From positions 620,001 to 684,000 of the forward strand of contig NZ_CP053097.1 in the NCBI RefSeq assembly GCF_013008815.1: a stretch of DNA of 64,000 nucleotides, given 5' to 3'. The position numbers and the translations under genes are program-made. The notes under the pieces are model-generated. The model was given only the letters and a program-made list of their open reading frames with translations. It did not search any database and was not told the origin of the DNA. The stretch is from Mycoplasma miroungirhinis. GTDB lineage: Bacteria > Bacillota_I > Bacilli_A > Mycoplasmatales > Metamycoplasmataceae. Each line of letters opens with the position of its first letter. Position 1 is the stretch's first letter. Shown here piece by piece: positions 1-12,738 of this stretch.

Positions 1-816
1 ACCTAAAATGTAGTTATTGTTTTTTGGATAAAGTTTTTTAGCTAATGTAGCAAATTTAAATAAGTCTTTATAATTTGTTAAAAAGTCTTTTTTAATTACA
101 TAAGTTTTTAAATCTTTTAATTTTTCTTTATCTGTTTCTTTTCCACTTTCTCATGTTTTATCAATAAATTGTTTTTCGTCTGCATTGTTATTATATTGAT
201 CCATAAAATCTTTTACTCATTCTTCTGATTCTGGATCTACTGTTGCACCATTTTCTTTTAGTTCTTGGATTAATTTTCCTAATACAGCTTTATTAACTGA
301 GTTCATTTCTCCTGATCTAGTTGTAGGAATTGTTCAATATTCACCTTTTGGATTTCCTGCAATCTTTTTATTTATTTCTATAAAACTTTCATCAAAAAGA
401 CCATCAATATATTTTTTAATTGGTTCAAAACTTAAATTCATATTGTATTGTGCTAATTTTGATGCATTTGTTGGATAATTTATAAATAAGTTAAAAAATG
501 CTTTTGAATCTTTTGCTTTTAATTTTGCTTCTCAATCATCATCACTATAACCTTTACCAGCTGTAATAACTTCAACAGGTATAAATCCTGGAGTATCTTT
601 TTGAGTTTCATTATATTTTTCAATAATAACTTTTAAAGCTTTACCTTGATTATTTGTATCTGATCAAGTTGATAAAATTTTAATTTTTCCATCAGCTTCT
701 TGATCAAAACGTGTACCTTTGCTTATTGAGCAAGATGCAGCAATAAGAGGTGCAGAAATTGAAGCTAATACACCCAATGTTGCTAAAACGGATAAAATTT
801 TCTTTTTATTTGTCAT
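1..816 (-). CDS. Solute-binding surface lipoprotein (3' part cut by window edge)
   Basis: This gene encodes a surface lipoprotein that looks like an extracellular solute-binding protein, possibly of the mycoplasma P68-like group. The N-terminus has lysines, a hydrophobic stretch and a lipobox ending in SAPLIAASC, so residue ~29 should be the lipidated Cys. The mature part begins with a motif typical of sugar or polyamine binding proteins (KIKILSTWSDTNNQGKAL). UGA is read as Trp several times. The start is fixed by an AAGGAG ribosome binding site just upstream on the minus strand. The C-terminus lies outside the window, so the full length is unknown. The ligand cannot be told from sequence. 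No transporter genes are visible on the other side, within the window. Confidence 0.75.
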
Positions 817-1024
817 TTTTCTCCTTTGTTATAAACAAAAAAGCAATCTTAAAAGTGAAGTTACACTTCTAAAATTACTTTTTTGCTTTGTATATTTTTT
901 GTATTCATATTTGTATTTTAATTTTATTACATTTATTTTATTTTTTGAAAAAATTGTTTAATAATATAATATTAATATAAAAATATTTAAATGAAAGTAA
1001 ATTAAAATATAAAAAGGAGATTAA

Positions 1025-1999
1025 ATGGCAAAAAATAGTTATAAAACTGCTGTTGAAGCAATAAATTGAGCTCAAAACATTTTTATTTTTCATCACATAA
1101 GACCTGATGGAGATTGTTTGGGTTCACAAAGAGGTTTAGCAGAATTAATTAAAACAAACTTACCTCAAAAAAATGTATATGTAATAGGAGATAATAAAAA
1201 CCTATTTCCATTCATGAACTTTAAATATGACGATATTAATAATGTACCTAAAGAACACTTTAACAATTCCTTAGCTATTGTTGTTGATGCAAATTCAAGT
1301 AATAGAATCCAAAATGTAGAACTAATTTTAAATAACACTTTTACAAAAACATTAAGAATTGATCATCACCCAGTAGAACCAGATATTAATTATGATTGAA
1401 CCTGAGAAGATGCAGAATATGCAGCTTCAGGAGAACAAATTGCATATATTGCAATGAAAGAAAACTGAAAAGTAACAGATGAAGCGGCTAAATATTGTTA
1501 TTTAGCTATAAATACTGATAGTAGCAGATTTCAATATGATTCTGTTGCACAAAGAACTTTTGATGTAACTTCTTATTTACATACAAATAATAATTTTAAA
1601 GTTTGAGATGTTAATTTTCCTCTATCAATTAGAGACGAAAGAAAAGTACGTTTTATGGCTTATGTACTTTTAAAATTTAAATTTACAAATCAAATTTCAT
1701 ATTTTCATGTAACTAAAAAAATCCAAAAGAAATTTAACTTAAATGAAGATGAAGCTAATGATGTTAATATTTTAGCTAATATTGGAGATACTAAAATTTG
1801 AGTATTTTTTATAGATACGGAAAATGGAGATATAAGAGTTAGAATTAGATCTAACGGAATTTGAATAAACCATATTGCTAAAAAATGAAGAGGTGGAGGG
1901 CATGAACTCGCAAGTGGGGCAATGTTAAAATCTAAGTCTGAAATTAAATTAATATTAAATGATCTTAAAGAGGAAATCATTAAAAATGCAAACAAATAA
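1025..1999 (+). CDS. DHH-family phosphoesterase, NrnA-like (copy 1)
   Basis: A cytoplasmic DHH/DHHA1 phosphoesterase of the NrnA/pAp-phosphatase type. Such enzymes degrade 2-5 nt RNA remnants and dephosphorylate pAp. The 324-aa product is of normal family length. Visible motifs are HHIRPDGDCLGSQ near residue 25, VVDANSS near 90, the DHH motif in RIDHHPVEPD near 115, and a C-terminal RGGGHELASGA that fits the DHHA1 substrate-binding loop. The ATG follows a strong AAAGGAGA site. It overlaps the next gene, a close paralog, by 14 bases, so the two are almost certainly co-transcribed and translationally coupled. It contains several UGA-Trp codons. Whether the substrate is nanoRNA, pAp or c-di-AMP breakdown products is not decidable here. 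Confidence 0.88.
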
Positions 2000-2972
2000 T
2001 AAACATCAAATATTTAAAAACATAGAATCTAAAATTCAACAATTTGATAACATCGTTATTTTTCATCACATAAGACCTGATGGAGACTGTTTAGGATCTC
2101 AATTTGGTTTAAAACATTTGATTTTAGAAAATTTTCAAAACAAAAATGTTTATACAATTGGAGATAGTAAAGGAATTTATAGTTTTTTAAATTTTGATTT
2201 TGATCAATTAAAAAAAGAAAAATTACCTAATTCACTTGCAATAATTGTTGATGCTAATTTCAAAGAAAGATTAGAATGTCGTGAATACTTAGATAATAAT
2301 TATTTTGATGAAGTTATAAGAATTGACCATCATCCAAATGATGATGATTTAAATGCTTCTATTGTTTATGTAGATGCATTAAGTCCCGCTGCTGCTCAAA
2401 TTATTGCAGAAATGGCTTATGAATTGAATTGAAAAGTAAATGAATTATCTGCCACATACTTATTTTTAGGAATCTATACAGATAGTGTTAAATTAACAAC
2501 CAATTTAACAAATTCTCATACCTTAAATTTAGTATCTAATCTTTGAAGAGATGGAGCTAAAAAAGATTTAATTTTTGATAACTTACAAAAAAAATCTTTA
2601 TCTGATATGCAAATAGATGCATATATCCATTCAAATATGAAAATAAATAATCAAGTTGTGAGTTTTTACTTTGATCTTGAAACTCAAAGCAAATTTAACA
2701 TCTTTGATCCTCTAAAAGCAAATAGACCATACACTCTTGCTAATATTGATGATAATAAAATTTGAGTATTTTTCACTCAAGAAGACACAAATCAAATACG
2801 TTGTGAATTTAGATCCAATGGAGCTAAAGTAAGAAATGTAGCTGTTAAATGAGGTGGGGGTGGACACCACAGAGCAAGTGGAGCTCAAATTACAGATCCT
2901 AATTTAATTAGTCAAATCATAAAAGATTGTGAAGTTGAAGTTTTAAATACTGCTGATTATGATAATAATTAA
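1986..2972 (+). CDS. DHH-family phosphoesterase, NrnA-like (copy 2)
   Basis: A second DHH/DHHA1 phosphoesterase of 328 aa, paralogous to the gene it overlaps. It shares the HHIRPDGDCLGSQ block, IIVDANF, the DHH motif (RIDHHPNDDD) and the C-terminal GGGGHHRASGA loop. An in-frame ATG at 1959 is also possible, but 1986 gives the N-terminal length matching copy 1 and lies behind AAGAGG. Both copies keep all metal-binding motifs, so neither looks like a dead copy. Divergence between the copies suggests different substrates (nanoRNA against pAp or dinucleotide products), which is inference. A hairpin terminator follows directly. Confidence 0.87.
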
Positions 2973-3002
2973 AAAATACCTGGTTTGTACTGGGTATTTT
3001 AA
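2971..3002. terminator. Bidirectional hairpin terminator
   Basis: AAAATACC pairs with GGTATTTT around a short loop, between the convergent DHH phosphoesterase and DUF31 protease genes. The right arm ends inside the stop codon of the minus-strand gene. It has A/T runs on both sides, so it can serve both directions. Confidence 0.65.
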
Positions 3003-4687
3003 AATCCTTCTGGAAATAAAGCACTATGATTAAAATCTACATATTCATCTTTAAAAATACGTAAATTTTCTCTATATGATTTTGCTTGTTTTGGATATTT
3101 GTTCTTATTAGTTCCATCTATTAAGTTATGAGCATAAGAATAATAATTATCTAAATCAGCAACTTGAACTAAAGGACTAAACCCTCCAATTTGTGAAATA
3201 TCTCATTCAGAAGAGGAATTAGTAGCAGAATAAATACCTACAATAAGACCATATTCATTAATTACAAGTGAACCAGATGCACCATAATAAAGTGAACTAT
3301 TTTTAACATAATTATTAACGCCAATTCCATATGATTCTCGGTTAATATCTAAATTATGTTGAATATTTAAACCATTTGAAAAACTTCTTGTATCGAATGC
3401 TTGTTTATCTCTCTCTAAATCTTTTGGGTAATTTCTTACAAAATATTGTTTTCTATTAATATCAGGAAATCCCGCAATATGAATTCTTGAAGAATTAGCA
3501 AAATTACTTGGAGAAGAATATAATTTAATTTTTTTCTCTTCAGAATTAAAAAACATTGAAGCATAATCAACACTTTGAAATGGTGCTAAAGTTGAATCAA
3601 AATTAGGTATATTAGTTTTATTTTTAAAATAATTAATATCATTATCAAGAGACAATAAAGCTTTATCAATTGCTGTTTTTAAAGATAATAAACTATTATC
3701 TGCTTTGAGGTTTTGATAATGAATTTTTACTGAAAAAATTGCAAAATCTTTAGCAATGGAATTACTATTTGTTTTAGCTTTTAGTTCTTTGTTTGTTTCT
3801 GAATTAAAAAAATCTGTTGCAACAAAAACTGTTTGAGGATTATCAAAAATATTTTTAGTAATTATAAAATCATTAGTTAATAAAGCATCATTATATTTTT
3901 TTAAATCCTCATTTGAATAAAATTGCACTTTATTATCTTCTGAAACTTTTTCATTATTATTTATTGCTTGAATATGAGAATCTAAAGCAATACCTATATT
4001 AAATCCTTGAATTTTTTCTTCATCATTACTTGAAAAATACTCAGGAAACATATTTTTATATTTTTTATCAAGTGCATTAAATGCTCTACTATAAACGTGT
4101 GCATTAGTTGCTAAAAATAATATTAATTCATCTGAATCTTTTTGATTATTTTTTCAAGCATAGTCAAAAAGTCAAGCAGTTCCATTATTGTAATGAGCAA
4201 TTTGAGACAATTTATTATCATCTTTATCAATACCTTTAGAATTAAATCCTATTGCAAAACTTCTGTCTTTGATTTTATTATATATACTTTCTTCACTTTG
4301 AACTAAATTAGCATCTTGTGATCCAATATTTAGTTTATTTAATTCTTGTTGTTTAAGATTTTGTATTTGTTTTTCTAAAAGTTTAGCTATATCTTGTTCA
4401 TTAAATTTTGGACTTCGAATAACTTCATTTTCTTTTGTTTCTGGTTTGTTTGTAGTTTTATATATTTGAGAATTTTGAGTCTCAGATTGTTTATTTTTTT
4501 CTTTATTTTCAATATTTTTGTGTATATTTTCTTTGGAAGGGTGTTGTTCTACTTTTTTATTTATTTTTTGGTTTTGATTATCTTTTTCTACTTTGTTATT
4601 TTGTTGTGCATTAGCACAAGATATAAAAACAATTGGTGATAAAGATAAAACTAAAAATATACTGAAAATTTTTAAACTTTTTTTCAT
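2999..4687 (-). CDS. DUF31-family serine protease lipoprotein
   Basis: A 562-aa surface lipoprotein with a trypsin-like fold of the mycoplasma DUF31 peptidase family, which includes the Ig-cleaving MIP proteases. The N-terminus is a signal peptide with lipobox SPIVFISC (Cys at ~24), followed by a Lys/Asn/Gln-rich linker to about residue 90. The chymotrypsin-like triad can be read in order: His in LATNAHVYS, Asp in KDFAIFSVK, Ser in the GASGSLV loop. It is interrupted by UGA in standard code but continuous with UGA as Trp. AAAGGA precedes the ATG. No partner Ig-binding protein (MIB) gene is adjacent, so an Ig target is not implied; other DUF31 proteins process surface proteins. Confidence 0.82.
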
Positions 4688-4770
4688 ATTTTTCCTTTAA
4701 TAAAAGTATTACTTAAAATGTAAAGATTATAAATGATTTTTTTATCTAGATAATTAATATTTTATACATA

Positions 4771-4783
4771 TATAATTTTAAAT
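4771..4783 (+). promoter_or_regulatory. -10 box placing uvrC start at the transcription start
   Basis: A consensus TATAAT at 4771-4776 ends 7 nt before the uvrC ATG and no Shine-Dalgarno lies between. Transcription would begin at or within a base or two of the start codon, giving a leaderless mRNA. Confidence 0.55.
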
Positions 4784-6523
4784 ATGAATATTGAAAAATT
4801 AAATGTTGTACCAAATAAACCTGGTGTTTATTTTTGATTAAATGAATATGATGAAATTATTTATATAGGTAAAGCTAAAAATTTACAAAAAAGAATGAAA
4901 CAATATTTTTTAGGTTCTATTAATAGTTATAAAACAACTAAATTAGTACAAGAAATTGCTAACTTTGAATTTACAATTTTTTCAAATGAAAAAGAAGCAT
5001 TAATTTTTGAACAACTTTCTATTCAAAAACATAAACCAAAATATAATATTCTACTTTTAGATGATAATAAATATCCATATTTAAGAATTAAAATTGTTAA
5101 TCATAAATTATTAATTGACAAAGCTTTTATATATAAAAAAGAGCCTAATGCAATTTATTACGGACCTTTACCATTAGGTTATGGAATTACAGATTTAAAA
5201 AAATATTTTGAATCCAAATATTTATATAAAAATGGACTGAAAATTGAGTATTTTAGTGATAAATATTTACAAAATGCCTTTATGGAGATTAAAGAAATCT
5301 TACATTTTAAAGATAAAAAATTTATTCATCAACTAGAAGAACATATGAATGATGCTGCAAATAATTTTATGTTTGAACAAGCTAATATTTTTAAAACAAT
5401 GATTGAACTAGTATCTAAAATGCAACAAAATCAAATAATAGAATTACAAAATTATGAAAATTTTGATGCTTTTTGTTTTATAAAAAAAGACCAATATATT
5501 GTTTATAGTTGTTCAAACTACAGATTTGGTACCTTATTGAACACTTTTACAGCTGCAATGTCAGAAATATTAAATTTTGAAGAAACTATTAATGCATTTT
5601 TCAATGCATATTATTTAAAAAAACCTGTTCCTGAAACTATCTTGCTTTTTAAAGATTTAGAACCTTTAAATTTAGATATTAAAAACAAAACCAAAATTAA
5701 ATTCCCAGAAAAAGGTATTTTATTAAAAGTCTTAAATAATCTAAAAAATAATGCACTATCAAAACTAGATATAGAAATTAATAAATTAAATATTTTAGAA
5801 GCTAAATCTTTATTAAATATTGAAAAATTACAAAAATTATTACATATTAAATCACTTAAAGACATAGTTATTATCGATAATAGTCATTTACAAAATACTA
5901 ACCCAATATCAGGAATTATCAGGATAATAGATGGCAAAATTTATAAAAATGAAAAACGTTATTTTAATTTAGAAGTCAATCATTCTAGAAAAGCCGATAT
6001 TGAATATATGAAACAAGGTATTGAAAAATTTATTAATTTAAATCAAAATAAAATCCCTAACTTAATAATTGTGGATGGAGCTAAAGCACAAATAACAGAA
6101 ATAAGAAAAGTTTTAAAAAAATATAATTGAAATTGCAACATAATTGGATTGGTTAAAAATTCAAAACATAAAACTGACCATATATTAACTGAACAAAACA
6201 AAAAAATATTCATAAAAGATGTGGATTTATATAATTTTTTAGCAAATATTCAAATTGAAGTTGATAAATATGCAAAATCAAAATTTGCTAAAAAATCAAA
6301 TAATTCTAGTTTTCAAGGTTCTTTAATTCAAATTAAAGGTATAGGTGAAAAATTAGAACAAAAACTATTAAATCATTTTGGTTCATATAACAAAATTTAT
6401 AATGCAACACTTGAAGAACTTAAAGAAATAGTTTCTCAAAATGTTGCTTTCAAAATTAAAAACTTTTTAAATAAAGACATAATTAATGATAAAAATCATA
6501 ATATTAATGAGAATAGAGATTAA
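4784..6523 (+). CDS. uvrC: Excinuclease ABC subunit C
   Basis: UvrC makes both incisions in nucleotide excision repair, together with UvrA/UvrB. The N-terminal GIY-YIG nuclease is recognisable: PGVYFWLNE ... IIYIGKAKNLQKRM (residues ~10-37). A UvrB-interacting UVR region lies near residue 190, the RNase H-like C-terminal nuclease follows (IVVDGAKAQ, and NHSRKADIEYMKQGIEKF), and a helix-hairpin-helix pair sits at the end (IKGIGEKLEQKLL and a second hairpin). The length of 579 aa is normal. There is no ribosome binding site; the TATAAT just upstream indicates leaderless expression. It is a single-gene unit transcribed away from the DUF31 protease. Confidence 0.95.
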
Positions 6524-6630
6524 AATAAACTTTTTAATATTGAAATTGAATCAATTCTATCATTAATATTAATTAAAAACAAAATTATTTTAGACATTAA
6601 ACATATTTTTTTATCTAGGTATTATTTTTG

Positions 6631-6640
6631 TGCTAAAATA
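6631..6640 (+). promoter_or_regulatory. Extended -10 promoter for tRNA-Arg(TCT)
   Basis: TGCTAAAAT (TGn plus TAAAAT hexamer) lies 21 nt before the tRNA. Extended -10 elements are common in mollicutes, which often lack a clear -35. The 137-base gap from uvrC to the tRNA otherwise shows only AT-rich sequence. Confidence 0.5.
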
Positions 6641-6660
6641 TAATTACAAATTAAAAAAGT

Positions 6661-6737
6661 GGTCGCGTAGCTCAGCTGGATAGAGTACGTGCCTTCTAAG
6701 CATGTGGTCGTGGGTTCGAGTCCCGCCGCGATCGCCA
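6661..6737 (+). tRNA. tRNA-Arg (anticodon TCT)
   Basis: A 77-nt cloverleaf. The acceptor GGTCGCG pairs with CGCGATC (one G-U), followed by discriminator G and an encoded CCA. The D arm is in TAGCTCAGCTGGATAGAGTA, the anticodon loop CTTCTAA gives TCT, and the T arm has GTGGG-TTCGAGT-CCCGC. It should read AGA, the main Arg codon in this AT-rich genome, and AGG by wobble. A T-rich run follows and may end the transcript. Its acceptor stem is almost that of the tRNA-Arg(CCT) near 61.3 kb. Confidence 0.95.
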
Positions 6738-6842
6738 TTTTTTTATTTTTGGAAAATTTGATATTTTTCTTTAAAATTTTTTTATTTAATCATTTAAGAA
6801 CTATAATTTTATTATTAATAAATTAATCAAAAAGAGGAAATT

Positions 6843-7826
6843 ATGAAAATATATTTAGGAAAAAGTTTTTCTCCTTATATTACTTTACCTTATGAGCAAG
6901 CATTAATGGAAGATACTAATTTAAACGAAGATATAGTATATTTTTATCAACATGAAAATGCAATTATCATTGGAAGAAACCAAAATGTATATGAAGAAGT
7001 TAAAGTAGAAGAATTAGAAAAACACGAAATAGAATTAGCAAGAAGATTAAGTGGTGGTGGAGCTGTTTACCATGATTTAGGAAATATTAATTTTTGTTTC
7101 ATAACAAAAAGAGATAAATCACAAAGCTATGAAAAATTCTTAACACCAATTTTAGACTATTTAAAAAATTTAGGTGTTAATGCATACTTTAAAGGTCGTA
7201 ATGATTTAGTTATCGATGATAAAAAGTTTTCTGGAAATGCACAATATATTTTAGGAGACAAAATTTGTCACCATGGAACAATATTATTTAATGCAAATTT
7301 AGAAAAATTAGGTCAATTTTTAATCCCTTCAAAATTAAAAATGGAATCAAAAGGTATTAAAAGTGCTCGTCAACGTGTAACAAATGTAATCGATGTACTA
7401 GAAAAGAAAATGTCTGTTGAAGAATTTATTAAAGGTATGATTGGTTATTTTGAAAAACATTACGATGGAAAAGTAGAAGAATTACCTGAAAAATATCAAC
7501 CAAGAGTAAAAGAAATAAGCGATTATGTTCAAACAAAAGACTGATTATTCAAAAAACAATTTCCTTTTTCAGTTTCAAATGAGGCAAAATATACAGCTGG
7601 AATATTAAAAGTAAAATACTCTATAAAAGAAGCTCGTTTTGAAAATATAGTATTTGAAGGAGACTTCTTAGCCTTAACAGACCATGAAGAAGTAATTAAA
7701 AAACTAATTAATTCTGAATACAACAAACAAGAAACAAGAAATATCTTAAAAAGTTTCAATAATCTTACCGAAATGTTTGGTGGTTTAGAAATTGAAGAAA
7801 TTCTTTTAACAATTTATGGAGAATAA
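6843..7826 (+). CDS. lplA: Lipoate-protein ligase A
   Basis: LplA activates free lipoate with ATP and transfers it to a lysine on lipoyl domains (E2 or GcvH-like proteins). Motifs of the BPL/LplA catalytic fold are clear: IIGRNQNVYEEV (~50), the RRLSGGGAVYHDLGN block (~72), and the lysine loop DDKKFSGNAQ (~128). The C-terminal accessory domain is present, giving 327 aa, a typical length. The start has GAGG upstream. A UGA-Trp at 7542 splits the gene in standard code. It overlaps the downstream hydrolase by 11 bases. No lipoyl-domain substrate gene lies nearby. Confidence 0.92.
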
Positions 7827-8592
7827 AAATTTTATACATTTATTAGGCGAAAAAATCCATGTTTATTTAGAAAACACTAACAATAAAAATAAAGTGTTAC
7901 TTTTACATGGTTTTAATTCGTCTTTTAATATATATCAAAAACTAATAAATGAAAAAGATCGAAACTTTGATATAGCAACTTTTGATTTTCCTGGTTGTGG
8001 TCTAAGTTCAAATAACAATAAAATTGATTTAAATTTATATAAATTAATAACAATTGAATTTATTAAAAAATATAATTTGCAAAATTGTGTCATTGTTTCA
8101 CATAGTTTAGGAGCAATAAGTGCATTAGAAGCTATAAAAAATAACTTTGCACAATTTGCTATTTTAAGTAACCCTTTTCATCCTTTTTTAAACATAAAAT
8201 CATTTATGATTAAACATCATACTACAAAGCAAATAATAAAATATCATAAAGAAATTATGCATACACAATTAAAAGAAAATCTAATAAAAAAATGAAATTT
8301 TGCTAAAAATTTATTTAATGCTTCAAAATTCACATACTTATTTAAAAATCAAATGGTAAATACTAATTACATAGAAACTTATATAAAACCACTATATTTT
8401 ATAACTAATAAATATGAAATTGTAGCAGGAACAATAGATATCGTTATACCTTTATCTAGTTGTAAAAAATTAGCAAAACAAACTAATAAAAATTTATGAA
8501 CATTTAAATATCCTCATAAATTATGACAAAATGTTTCTGATATGGATTTACAAATATTAATTGAATTAATAGAAAGGCAATTTAGTGCTTAA
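7816..8592 (+). CDS. Alpha/beta hydrolase
   Basis: A 258-aa cytoplasmic alpha/beta-hydrolase. It shows the oxyanion strand VLLLHGFNSS (~30), FDFPGCGLS (~58), a nucleophile elbow in IVSHSLGA (Ser at ~97), an Asp candidate in TIDIVIPLS, and a His candidate in KYPHKLW near the C-terminus, so the triad looks intact. It starts inside the end of lplA and is followed by an overlapping membrane-protein gene, so the three probably form one transcript. Substrate unknown; mycoplasma members are usually called esterase/lipase or proline iminopeptidase-like without proof. It contains UGA-Trp codons in its second half. Confidence 0.82.
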
Positions 8593-9010
8593 TGATTTTT
8601 TAAAAAATTGAACTAAACATCAAAAAATACATAAATGATTATATATTTTGTCTATATTTATAATTATTGTAGAATGTATAAGTTCTGTTATTGTATTAGC
8701 AAGTCTAAATATTTCCTCACAATGAATTATTAATATTACTTTTATTATGATTTTTGTTTTAATAATTTCAGTAATTTTATGGTTTTTACTTAATGTAATA
8801 TATGCAAGAAAAAAATTAAGATATTATTACATTTATTCATATTTTTATTATAAAAATATTTACTATATAAACAAATTAAGAGGACTATATTTTCCTTTTA
8901 GATACTTTGAACAAGATTTCATACAAACAAAAAATTATTTAAAAACGGTTATAAAAAAATATGATTTAGAGCTTTATAAACAAATGTTTGATGAACAAGA
9001 AATAAGATAA
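8585..9010 (+). CDS. Small two-helix membrane protein, GTG start
   Basis: Not recognised. A 141-aa protein with two predicted membrane helices (about residues 18-42 and 50-70), then a Tyr- and Lys-rich cytoplasmic tail (YYYIYSYFYY, then a charged part). The open frame extends upstream to a GTG at 8585 when UGA is read as Trp; AGAAAGG lies at the right distance, so GTG is the likely start and it overlaps the hydrolase gene by 8 bases. It is last in the lplA operon and ends at a hairpin. Its tail resembles, weakly, that of the membrane protein at 16976-17812. Confidence 0.72.
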
Positions 9011-9048
9011 ACAAAAAATTAACATTGCTAAGATGCTAATTTTTTGTT
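9011..9048. terminator. Bidirectional terminator between lplA operon and eno
   Basis: ACAAAAAATTA pairs with TAATTTTTTGT around a loop holding a shorter ACATTGCTAAGATG stem. A and T runs on both sides suit the two convergent units. It belongs to a hairpin family built on AATTAACA seen elsewhere in the window. Confidence 0.75.
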
Positions 9049-9073
9049 TATGTTTTATTCTAATATATAAGTA

Positions 9074-10453
<1,380 letters not shown>

Positions 10454-10566
10454 TTATTGTCCAATTAATTATGTTTATAGTAATATATATTTATATAATA
10501 TAATATATTTATTATAAATGTATTTAAAATAAAAATGAAACAAATAACTAATCTTAAAGGAAAAAC

Positions 10567-11256
10567 ATGAATCAACAAAAGACAAATGATTTTATTGATG
10601 AAATACAAAAATTAAAAGAAGAAGATTCAATTCTAGCTTTATATAATATACATCACAAAATAATTCATAATCCTTTATCAAAACAAACTGCAATACTAAG
10701 AGAAATAGAAAGAGATTTAATGATTTTCATCCTTAAAGAATGTAAATCATCAGAATCTTCATTAGAAACAAATAAAATCATTAAATCAATTCAAAATACT
10801 GAAATTGATTACTACTTTATGATTATGTATAATCAATTAAAATTAAGAAATTTACAAGATTTTGCTAATGAATTTCAGTATTTTTTCAGTGTAAATGAAA
10901 CAAATGATATTCTTTTAACTCTCATTTATAATTTATTGAACTCACAAAAAATAAATTATGATTTTCAATACAAAAAACTCACAATTAATCCATCTAAATT
11001 AAAAAATATTGAATCTAATGATGACTTAATGAAAGTTGAAAAAGATATTCAGATACACTATGAAAAAAATCCTAGTGAAGCAAAAATAGCAATACAAGTA
11101 TTTAGTAAATACATTACTTCATATTGAATTGATATAATTTTTTCAAAAAATACAATAACACCAAAAATTATTCAAAATGTAACAGATTATCTTTTAGGCA
11201 AAATTACAATTAATAATTTAAACGAACAAGAAAAGCAGTTGCTAGAAAAATTTTAA
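10567..11256 (+). CDS. DUF3196-type conserved mollicute protein
   Basis: A 229-aa all-helical-looking soluble protein that I assign to the mollicute-specific DUF3196 family (M. genitalium MG237 type). The basis is the Asn/Gln/Leu-rich helical sequence, the ADE...-free N-terminus MNQQKTNDFIDEIQKLKEED, and above all its position directly before the trigger factor gene, the same neighbour order as MG237-MG238. The family has a known helical-repeat fold but no established function. AAAGGA lies upstream. One UGA-Trp near the C-terminus extends it beyond the standard-code stop at 11127. Only 42 bases separate it from tig. Confidence 0.68.
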
Positions 11257-11298
11257 AAATTATTATATAATTTATAAATACATATCTAAGGAGTACAA

Positions 11299-12648
11299 AT
11301 GATCGATAGAAAAATTAATAAAGACACTTCAGAATTAGTTATTACTGTTCAAGTAGATAGCAAAATCTGAAAAGATGAACAAGAAAAAAGTTTAAAAAAA
11401 TTACGTAAAGAAGTTGTAGTAAAAGGATATAGAAAAGGTAAAGTACCAGCTGATATTGCTGACAAAAAAATAACTAGTGAACAAATAAAAGGTACAGCAT
11501 TACAAGCTACCTTAGATGTAGCTATAAAATTAGCAGCTGAAAAAGTTACTGATGAAGATTTTGTGTTAGATAGTGCTGAATATCAAATTAAAGAAATTTC
11601 AGATGACAACATTACAATAGAATTTATTTACCCATTACTTCCTGAAATAAAATTAAATGATTACAAAAATTTAAATATTAAATTAGATAGTATAGAAATT
11701 TCAGAAGATGATGTTAAAGAACAATTAAAAAACTTACAAATTCGCAATGCTGTTTTATATGAAGTAGAAGATGATAACATTCAAGAGGGAGACCGTGTAA
11801 ACTTTAATTTCAAAGGATTTATTGATGGTGAAGCTTTTGAAGGTGGAGAAGCTGAAAACTTTCAATTAGAAATTGGTTCAAAATCATTTATACCAGGTTT
11901 TGAAGATGCTTTAAAACAATTTAAAAAAGATGATGAAGGTAGTTTTGAAGTAACATTCCCAGATAATTACCACATGGAACACTTAAAAAATAAATTAGCA
12001 ACTTTTAAAGTAAAAATTAACAAAGTGGAAAGAGCTCAATTATCTGAAATTAACGAAGACTTTATTAAGGAAATAAATATTGAAAACGTTACAACACTTG
12101 AAGAATTAAATAATTACTTAAAAGATTTAACAAAACGTGAAAAAATTGAAAAAGCTAAAGAAAAATTCACTACTGAAATATTTGATAAAATTGTAGAAAA
12201 TTCAGAATACCCATTACCCGGTGCAATTATTCGTAAAGAAATGAAAAACTACTACAAACGTTTTGAAGAATCATTAAAACAACAAGGGGCTACTGTTGAA
12301 GAATATTTAGAACTTACAAAATCAACAAAAGAAAAACTTTCTTTAGAAATCAATAAAGAAGTTGTAAGAAACTTAAAAATTTCATTTACTTACACACAAT
12401 TAGCTAAAGATGAAAACATTAAATTAAATGACCAAGATTATGAATTAGAATATAAAAAATTATCTGATCTTTACAAAATGCCTCAAGAAGAAATTCAAAA
12501 ATACATTACTAAAGAACAAATTCAAATTCCTCTAATAAACTTAAAAATTGTTGCTACATTAGCCAAATACAATGATCCTGAAAATTACAAAACATTTTTT
12601 GGTGAAATATTAGAAACTAAAGAAGAAATTCAAAAAGAAGAAAAATAA
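11299..12648 (+). CDS. tig: Trigger factor
   Basis: Ribosome-associated chaperone and peptidyl-prolyl isomerase that binds nascent chains at the exit tunnel. The 449-aa product has the three expected parts: an N-terminal ribosome-binding domain (the GYRKGKVPADI loop near residue 45 corresponds to the GFRxGKxP signature), an FKBP domain (GDRVNFNFKGFIDGEAFEGG, ~160-180) and a long helical C-terminal domain from ~250. The first 88 codons are in the same frame but behind a UGA-Trp. AAGGAG precedes the ATG. The transcript probably ends at the strong inverted repeat just downstream. Confidence 0.95.
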
Positions 12649-12661
12649 CAAATTAGACCAC

Positions 12662-12732
12662 TTAATAAAGCGGACAACAAAAATTAAGATTGTGCAATGT
12701 GTTAATTTTTGTTGTCCACCTTTATTGTTAAA
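12662..12732. repeat. Long inverted repeat element, copy 1
   Basis: A 16-base perfect stem (GGACAACAAAAATTAA with TTAATTTTTGTTGTCC, 12672-12717) extends with a few gaps through TAATAAAG / CTTTATTgTTA. The loop is GATTGTGCAATGTG. It may terminate tig, but it is far longer than the other terminators and a related copy sits at 37105-37154, sharing TTGCAATGT and GTTGTCCACCTTTA. This suggests a small dispersed element rather than an ordinary terminator. Confidence 0.65.
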
Positions 12733-12738
12733 CAGTTT

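Noticed and set aside
719-961. Plus-strand ORF over the start of the first lipoprotein
   Set aside because: It lies antisense to the signal peptide and ribosome binding site of a clear lipoprotein and has no ribosome binding site.
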